DNA of 28,285 bases, taken from SXOA01 sp051004015. GTDB taxonomy: Bacteria > Planctomycetota > Planctomycetia > Pirellulales > Pirellulaceae. The first letter of the stretch is position 1. Every line of letters begins with the position of its first letter. The notes under the pieces are model-generated. The model saw only the letters and a program-made list of their open reading frames with translations, was not told the origin of the DNA and did no database searches. The stretch is taken from NCBI GenBank assembly GCA_051004015.1, contig JBPCKT010000121.1, forward strand, positions 1 through 28,285, in the 5' to 3' direction. The translations under genes and the position numbers were made by a program. Of this stretch, positions 23,741-28,285 are shown one piece after another.

Positions 23741-23753
23741 CGCGATTCCTCTT

Positions 23754-26543
23754 TCAGGGCTGGTAGGCTGAGGCAGCGGCGGTCTTGCCGTGCAATTCCA
23801 GTCGGAGCGACTCAATCCGCCAGTAACTGGTCTTGCCGCTGGATAGCGTGAGCTCCGGGCGGGCAGGGTCGCCACCGGAGACCTTGAGCAGCAGTCCGCC
23901 GCTGGTCACTTGCAGCAGAGCGGGGTCGTCAATCTCGACCGACAGGGTTCCAACGGGGTCCATCCAGGTCTTTATAGATACTGTCTGCTGGCCGCGGACG
24001 CCGGCAATTTCCAATTTACCGACGGGACCGGTGACTTGCACGGTCAACATTGCCCGCAGGGGTTCGAGGGGCAACAGAACGGCGGGGACTTGAAAACGGA
24101 GCCATGCCGAGGAAGGGAGGGAGCGCTCCTGCCACTCGTAGTTGCGATGATCATACAGTCCCGATGCGACCGAGCCGTCAGGTCCAACGGCCGTGCGGTA
24201 GGAAAGAAACGGGGCAGGAACAGCCACTTCCGTCCCCACCGGTGGCCGCTCCATAACGAGAGGGACCGCAATGAGAGCCGCTCCCGATTGGCGATGACCT
24301 TTGTCAAACCGGAAGCGGAGGTCGAGCGGGTCTGCCCAGACCATCAGTTTTGGCTCGCTGGGGAAGCGGGGGCCGCTGGCGGGGGTGAGCACCGCCGCCA
24401 AAGTGCGGCTGCGGCGATTTTGCTCGTCCGTCAGCAGCTCGGCGGCAATATACTGCTCGTCGCTGAAGACCTGGCTAGCCAGCGCTTGAAAACTGCCGTC
24501 AGCGCTGAGTTCGACGCCAATGCGGCCGTTCTGCGTGGCCAGGACAGCGTCGGCCGGATGAGAGACTCCCTGTGTATTCATGTGACCGGTCAACCCGTCC
24601 TTTCCAAAAGTGACGCGGGCTTCGATCCGCTTGGTCGATGCCGTCGCCATCGCTGTGGAAAACCGGCCCAGCCGCTGGCCATATTTCGGCGGCAGGTTCT
24701 GCCACTCCCAGGCTTCCATGTCGGTCCAGACCATGCGGGCAGTTTGTCCTTCGTGTTCTTCCCGGTCGGGCATGATCCATCCGCCGCTCTGAGAGGCAAT
24801 GGCGGTTGTGGCGGCAGCGGGGGCGTAAATGTCCGTCACGCCCGAGATGCGAAGGTCATCGGTCCCCGGAAGCGGTTCGACAAAATGCACGCTGGCGACG
24901 ATGGGGGGAATCGATCGCCTTTGCGCAAGTCCCACGAACATCAAGATGGCGCTCACGCCAATCGCCAGCGCCGGTCCGGCCGCGCCCAACCACTCCAGAC
25001 AACCGGCGCGCCACAACACGGCTCCCAGGCCCACTAGCAGGGCCCCAAAACCGGCCAACAGGCCGGTGATCAGCAACCGTGAAGGGACCGAGTTCCCCAC
25101 ATATTCGGTCACATGCGGCTCGAAGACCCGGGTGTCGAGAGTCGGCGATTCTCGTGGGCTGAAAAACTCCGAGGCGATTTCCTTCATCGGCGAGACGACG
25201 AAAAAGGTGCGGCTCTTGGCCTCGTCAATCAAGGCTGCTTCTTGTGCGTCCGCTGGAGGTGGTGCAGGTGCGACTTGGGGTGCAGTGTTACTGGTATCTC
25301 TGCCTGGCGGTAAAGGCTGCTGAATTTCGTCCCGCGTTTGAAAAACGGCCAGGTAAGTTCCACCAAATGCCCCTTGCAACGCGGGAATGTTGAGGCTCCC
25401 CGCAGCAGGCCCCGGTCTACCTGAAGAGGGTCTGCCGGAACCTGGCCTTCCAAATCCTGGTCTTCCAGAATCTGTTCCGCCACCAGGACTTGCCTGAGGC
25501 CGGGTTATCGGTCCGGCTTCCTCCGCGGTGATTCCCTGGCGCATCCAGCCGTCAGGAGCCAGAGTGGTGACCAGCAGTTTCCCTTTGCCGTACGGCTTCC
25601 AGAATGCCGCCGGCCAGCCGTCAACGGTGCAGGCGACTTCGACATGGGAGGTGAGCACACGGACCATGCCGATTGGCTGGTCGTACTCCCGCTGGGAAAC
25701 ATCCCCGCCGCCCCTACGGCTGGTCGGCTGAATTCGTACGGTTGTGAGCTCGACGCGGTCGACGATCTGGCAGGGAAACTCTTCACCCAAGAGCAATTCC
25801 AGCAATTGCGGCTCCACACGGTCCAGCATGACCCACAGATGGCCCCCGCCAAACAGCCAGCGGCGGATGGCGGTCACGGCTGGTCCATCATGGGTCAGGC
25901 GATTATCCGCCACAATGATCTGATCGATGCTGTCGTACGCTTCCGGCGTCGCCGGCAGGATTGCATCGTTCATTTGAGCCATCGAGCGGCCGAGCAGTTC
26001 CGACGACTTGCACGCCACCACCAATTCATAAGGGAAGTCGCGGGTGAACTCATCCGGGATTACCTCGGGCCGATAATTCAGGATGACGGTTGCCGGCTCC
26101 TCTCCCAAACGCAACCTCCCTGAGAGTTGCAACTCTCCCAGGCCGCCACGAAGGAGGGCATCGTTTTTTTGGTGAGGGTCGAGAAGCAAGGTGTGAATAT
26201 CGAAGCCCTTGGCCCCTTCTTCGGCCGGAGGAAAGCGGATTGGGTGGTCCAGTGTCAGGCGGGACCGCGCGGGCACCCAGGCCTTGCGGCCAAATTGCAA
26301 GGAGCGGTCATTGTCCATGAACGTGACCGCCAGCAACTCCGCGGGCTGATCGTCCATGTTTGCGAATTGCAACTGGACGGTTCCCCAGCGCTCGGGCAAA
26401 TAGGCCGCCGCCCCACTGGGGGATAAGGTCACGCGGGCCTTCGGCTGGGCGTTGGCGGCACGCGAAATGGCGAGCGCCCCCGCAAGCCCAGCGGCCAGCA
26501 AGAGGATTTGTGCCAGAGATCGAAGGCCGTTACCCACAAGCAT
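23754..26543 (-). CDS. Membrane protein with predicted GATase1-like domain
   Basis: This 929-residue protein opens the ABC operon. A signal peptide (LAQILLLAAGLAGALAISRAANA) precedes a beta-rich domain (~35-150), then a region (~170-345) with YDSIDQIIVADNRLTHDGP and IRRWLFGGGHLWVML, the pattern of catalytically inactive GATase1-like domains also found with ABC-2 systems such as gliding-motility GldG types. A Gly-Arg-Pro repeat (GRPGFGRPGSGRPSSGRPGP, ~360-379) is an unstructured linker. Two transmembrane helices lie at ~489-511 and ~519-540, followed by a large (~390-residue) beta-rich C-terminus. I could not name the ends. ATG 26543 is used; a TTG one codon earlier also opens the frame. Probable job: envelope partner of the transporter. 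Confidence 0.8.
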   Translation of the reverse strand: MLVGNGLRSLAQILLLAAGLAGALAISRAANAQPKARVTLSPSGAAAYLPERWGTVQLQFANMDDQPAELLAVTFMDNDRSLQFGRKAWVPARSRLTLDHPIRFPPAEEGAKGFDIHTLLLDPHQKNDALLRGGLGELQLSGRLRLGEEPATVILNYRPEVIPDEFTRDFPYELVVACKSSELLGRSMAQMNDAILPATPEAYDSIDQIIVADNRLTHDGPAVTAIRRWLFGGGHLWVMLDRVEPQLLELLLGEEFPCQIVDRVELTTVRIQPTSRRGGGDVSQREYDQPIGMVRVLTSHVEVACTVDGWPAAFWKPYGKGKLLVTTLAPDGWMRQGITAEEAGPITRPQASPGGGTDSGRPGFGRPGSGRPSSGRPGPAAGSLNIPALQGAFGGTYLAVFQTRDEIQQPLPPGRDTSNTAPQVAPAPPPADAQEAALIDEAKSRTFFVVSPMKEIASEFFSPRESPTLDTRVFEPHVTEYVGNSVPSRLLITGLLAGFGALLVGLGAVLWRAGCLEWLGAAGPALAIGVSAILMFVGLAQRRSIPPIVASVHFVEPLPGTDDLRISGVTDIYAPAAATTAIASQSGGWIMPDREEHEGQTARMVWTDMEAWEWQNLPPKYGQRLGRFSTAMATASTKRIEARVTFGKDGLTGHMNTQGVSHPADAVLATQNGRIGVELSADGSFQALASQVFSDEQYIAAELLTDEQNRRSRTLAAVLTPASGPRFPSEPKLMVWADPLDLRFRFDKGHRQSGAALIAVPLVMERPPVGTEVAVPAPFLSYRTAVGPDGSVASGLYDHRNYEWQERSLPSSAWLRFQVPAVLLPLEPLRAMLTVQVTGPVGKLEIAGVRGQQTVSIKTWMDPVGTLSVEIDDPALLQVTSGGLLLKVSGGDPARPELTLSSGKTSYWRIESLRLELHGKTAAASAYQP

Positions 26544-26591
26544 CAAGGAAGATTCCGTACGCCAGGACGCGAGATTAGTCAGCGGGAACTT

Positions 26592-26597
26592 ACTATA
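26592..26597 (-). promoter_or_regulatory. Candidate -10 box for the ABC operon
   Basis: TATAGT on the minus strand, 48 bases upstream of the 26543 start codon, matches 5 of 6 positions of TATAAT. No good -35 box at 17 bp is present, so this is weak. Confidence 0.22.
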
Positions 26598-26680
26598 GCC
26601 GCTGGTGGTACGGGGAACTACAGGCGTCCCAATCTGCGTGCATTTTGCTGTCGCTCAAAAATCCTGCCGATTCCCGGCGC

Positions 26681-26709
26681 TGGACTTTCGCCGGTTCCTG
26701 TGGTGTAAT
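26681..26709 (+). promoter_or_regulatory. Candidate sigma-70-type promoter for the Gfo/Idh/MocA gene
   Basis: TGGACT (26681-26686) and TGTAAT (26704-26709) are separated by 17 bp and match 4 of 6 and 5 of 6 consensus positions. The start codon is 36 bp downstream, leaving a short leader with GGAG ahead of the ATG. Confidence 0.42.
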
Positions 26710-26745
26710 CTGCGGAGCCAGTCCACCTCTCCCTTGGAGCCTGCC

Positions 26746-28206
26746 ATGACTCGCCTCTCCCGCCGCCGCGTATTGCAAGCCGCTGCCGCCAGTGCTGTCT
26801 TTCCGCTGTTCACCATTTCCGGGACGAAGGCCTCGGGGCGGGTGATTGGAGCCAATGATACGATCAATGTCGCCGTGGCCGGAATTAACGGTCGAGGCGT
26901 TTCCCACATTAGCGAGCTCGGAGGGGAGCAGAAGGTTCGCATTACCAACCTAGTTGATCCTGATCAGTCCATCTGGGAGTCACGGATCAAAATGGTAGAA
27001 GGGAAGGGAGGCAACCGGCCAACTCCCGTGCAGGATCTCCGCAAGATTCTCGACGACAAGAGCCTCGACGTCGTTACCGTCGCCACGTGCAACCACTGGC
27101 ATTCGCTGCTCACCATCTGGGCCTGCCAGGCCGGGAAAGACGTCTATGTCGAAAAGCCGATCAGCCACAACGTCTTCGAGGGACGCAAGTGCGTGGAGGC
27201 GGCTGCCAAGTATGGCCGCGTGGTGCAGCACGGTACGCAGCAGCGGAGCAGCCAGTCCCGGGCCGATGAAATCGCCGCGCTGCAAAGCGGCAAGTACGGG
27301 AAGCTCCTGGTGAGCAAGGGATACTGTTGCAAGCCCCGCTGGAGCATTGGCTTCAAAACGGTAGAGACGCCGCCACCCTCGCTGGACTGGAACATCTGGG
27401 TCGGCCCCGCCCCGATGCAAGACTTCCACCGCAACCTGGTGCATTACAACTGGCACTGGTTCTGGGACTTTGGCAACGGGGATATCGGCAACCAGGGAGT
27501 GCATGAGATGGACGTGGCCCGCTGGGCCATCAAGGATGGCACGCTGCCGACGAAGGTTTGGACGCTTGGCGGCCGCTTCCTGCCTGACGGGCCAGACCAA
27601 GGACAAACCCCCAACATGGAGCTCTCCGTGATGGAGTTCGGCGACGTGCTCCTGGTCTTCGAAACTCGCGGCCTGGTCGCCAATGAGAAACTGGCCAAGG
27701 GATTCCCGAACCAGGTGGAGAACGAGTACTACACCACGGAGGGACTGATTAAAGGGGGCAAGTTCTATAAGGGCGGCACGGGCGAGGGAGAAAAAGTGAG
27801 CGGCGGCGAAGCCCGCAGAGTTACCCCCGGCGGTGCCTTCGGCGCGTTCATCGCCGCCGTCCGCAGCCGCAAAGCCGAGGACAATAATGCGAATGCCGAG
27901 GTCGCCCACTACAGCGCGGCCCTCTGCCACCTCGCGAATATTTCCTACCGCCTGGGCGAGAAGATTACCTACGACAAGCTCAGCGGCAGCATCGGCAAGA
28001 ACGAGCAGGTGAAGGAAGCGTTCGAGAAACTCGCGGCAAATAACAGCGCCGTCGGGCTCCCACTCGACCAACAGACCTACACCCTCGGCCCCACCCTCAC
28101 CTTTGACCCGGCAACGGAGAAGTTCACGGGCAACCACTTCGAAGAGGCCAATGTACTCCTCTCTCGGCCGTACCGCGCGCCGTTTGTGGTGCCGAATAAG
28201 GTGTAA
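26746..28206 (+). CDS. Tat-exported Gfo/Idh/MocA-family oxidoreductase
   Basis: This 486-residue NAD(P)-dependent oxidoreductase has a twin-arginine signal (MTRLSRRRVLQAAAASAVF). The Rossmann dinucleotide motif is VAVAGINGRG (42-51), the catalytic-type EKP is at 136-138, followed by SHN, and the substrate-domain pattern GNGDIGNQGVHEMDVARWAI is present. Planctomycetes carry many paralogues of this secreted group; their sugar or cyclitol substrates are mostly unknown. The start at 26746 (GGAG ~7 bases upstream) is preferred over an upstream extension because the Tat signal starts there. It is divergent from the ABC operon, 202 bp away. Confidence 0.93.
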   Translation: MTRLSRRRVLQAAAASAVFPLFTISGTKASGRVIGANDTINVAVAGINGRGVSHISELGGEQKVRITNLVDPDQSIWESRIKMVEGKGGNRPTPVQDLRKILDDKSLDVVTVATCNHWHSLLTIWACQAGKDVYVEKPISHNVFEGRKCVEAAAKYGRVVQHGTQQRSSQSRADEIAALQSGKYGKLLVSKGYCCKPRWSIGFKTVETPPPSLDWNIWVGPAPMQDFHRNLVHYNWHWFWDFGNGDIGNQGVHEMDVARWAIKDGTLPTKVWTLGGRFLPDGPDQGQTPNMELSVMEFGDVLLVFETRGLVANEKLAKGFPNQVENEYYTTEGLIKGGKFYKGGTGEGEKVSGGEARRVTPGGAFGAFIAAVRSRKAEDNNANAEVAHYSAALCHLANISYRLGEKITYDKLSGSIGKNEQVKEAFEKLAANNSAVGLPLDQQTYTLGPTLTFDPATEKFTGNHFEEANVLLSRPYRAPFVVPNKV

Positions 28207-28236
28207 CCGCGCTGGGATCGCCGCCGCCAAGCTAGG

Positions 28237-28275
28237 TGTGCGAACGGCCGCGCGGCCGAGGCGCAAACCCGCACA
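28237..28275. repeat. Nested hairpin after the oxidoreductase gene
   Basis: TGTGCG (28237-28242) pairs with CGCACA (28270-28275), enclosing CGGCC/GGCCG (28245-28249 with 28254-28258). It may be a terminator or another palindromic repeat; there is no T-tract. Confidence 0.4.
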
Positions 28276-28285
28276 AGTTCCCGCC

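Noticed and set aside
26980..28266. Minus-strand open frame (428 codons) opposite the oxidoreductase gene
   Set aside because: Antisense to strong Gfo/Idh/MocA domains.

Overview
The window looks like chromosomal DNA of a planctomycete, most likely Pirellulales-like. It is GC-rich. It carries the diagnostic Planctomycetota set of a DUF1549/DUF1553 cytochrome-like protein, a DUF1501 Tat-exported protein and a PPC-domain protein, plus a Tat-exported Gfo/Idh/MocA oxidoreductase, many secreted low-complexity or HEAT-repeat proteins, and palindromic repeats between genes. This assignment is inferred from protein families; there is no rRNA marker. I see no tRNA, rRNA, CRISPR array, phage gene or transposase.

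Layout. 1-376 is a non-coding leader. 377-3550 (+) is one protein fusing the three parts of the AmmeMemoRadiSam system. A 74-bp palindromic element separates it from, and supplies the stop codons of, the fusion gene and a convergent gene. 3617-6148 (-) holds two small secreted proteins and an SGNH hydrolase with a C-terminal Dabb domain. 6412-7515 (+) holds a PaiB-type FMN-binding protein and a GNAT acetyltransferase. A repeat-filled gap (7516-7923) follows, then a secreted HEAT protein (-), a RidA-family protein (+), a lipoprotein (+) and a secreted Lys/Ala-rich coiled-coil protein (-).

11497-19174 (-) is the planctomycete DUF1549/DUF1553, DUF1501 and PPC group, read right to left. A nucleotidyltransferase-fold gene sits between the first two members, with a 10-copy hexanucleotide repeat just upstream of it. 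A 1-kb repeat-rich non-coding stretch (13687-14736) separates the DUF1501 and PPC genes.

19295-26543 (-) is a tight four-gene operon: a membrane protein with a predicted GATase1-like domain, an ABC ATPase, a duplicated ABC-2 permease and a HEAT-repeat protein. Together they suggest one export or envelope-remodelling machine of unknown substrate. A divergent Tat-exported Gfo/Idh/MocA oxidoreductase (26746-28206, +) closes the window.

The items I consider most worth following are the single-chain AmmeMemoRadiSam fusion with an unassigned internal domain, the several families of palindromic repeats (one supplying two stop codons), the nucleotidyltransferase with its microsatellite, and the ABC/GATase/HEAT operon.
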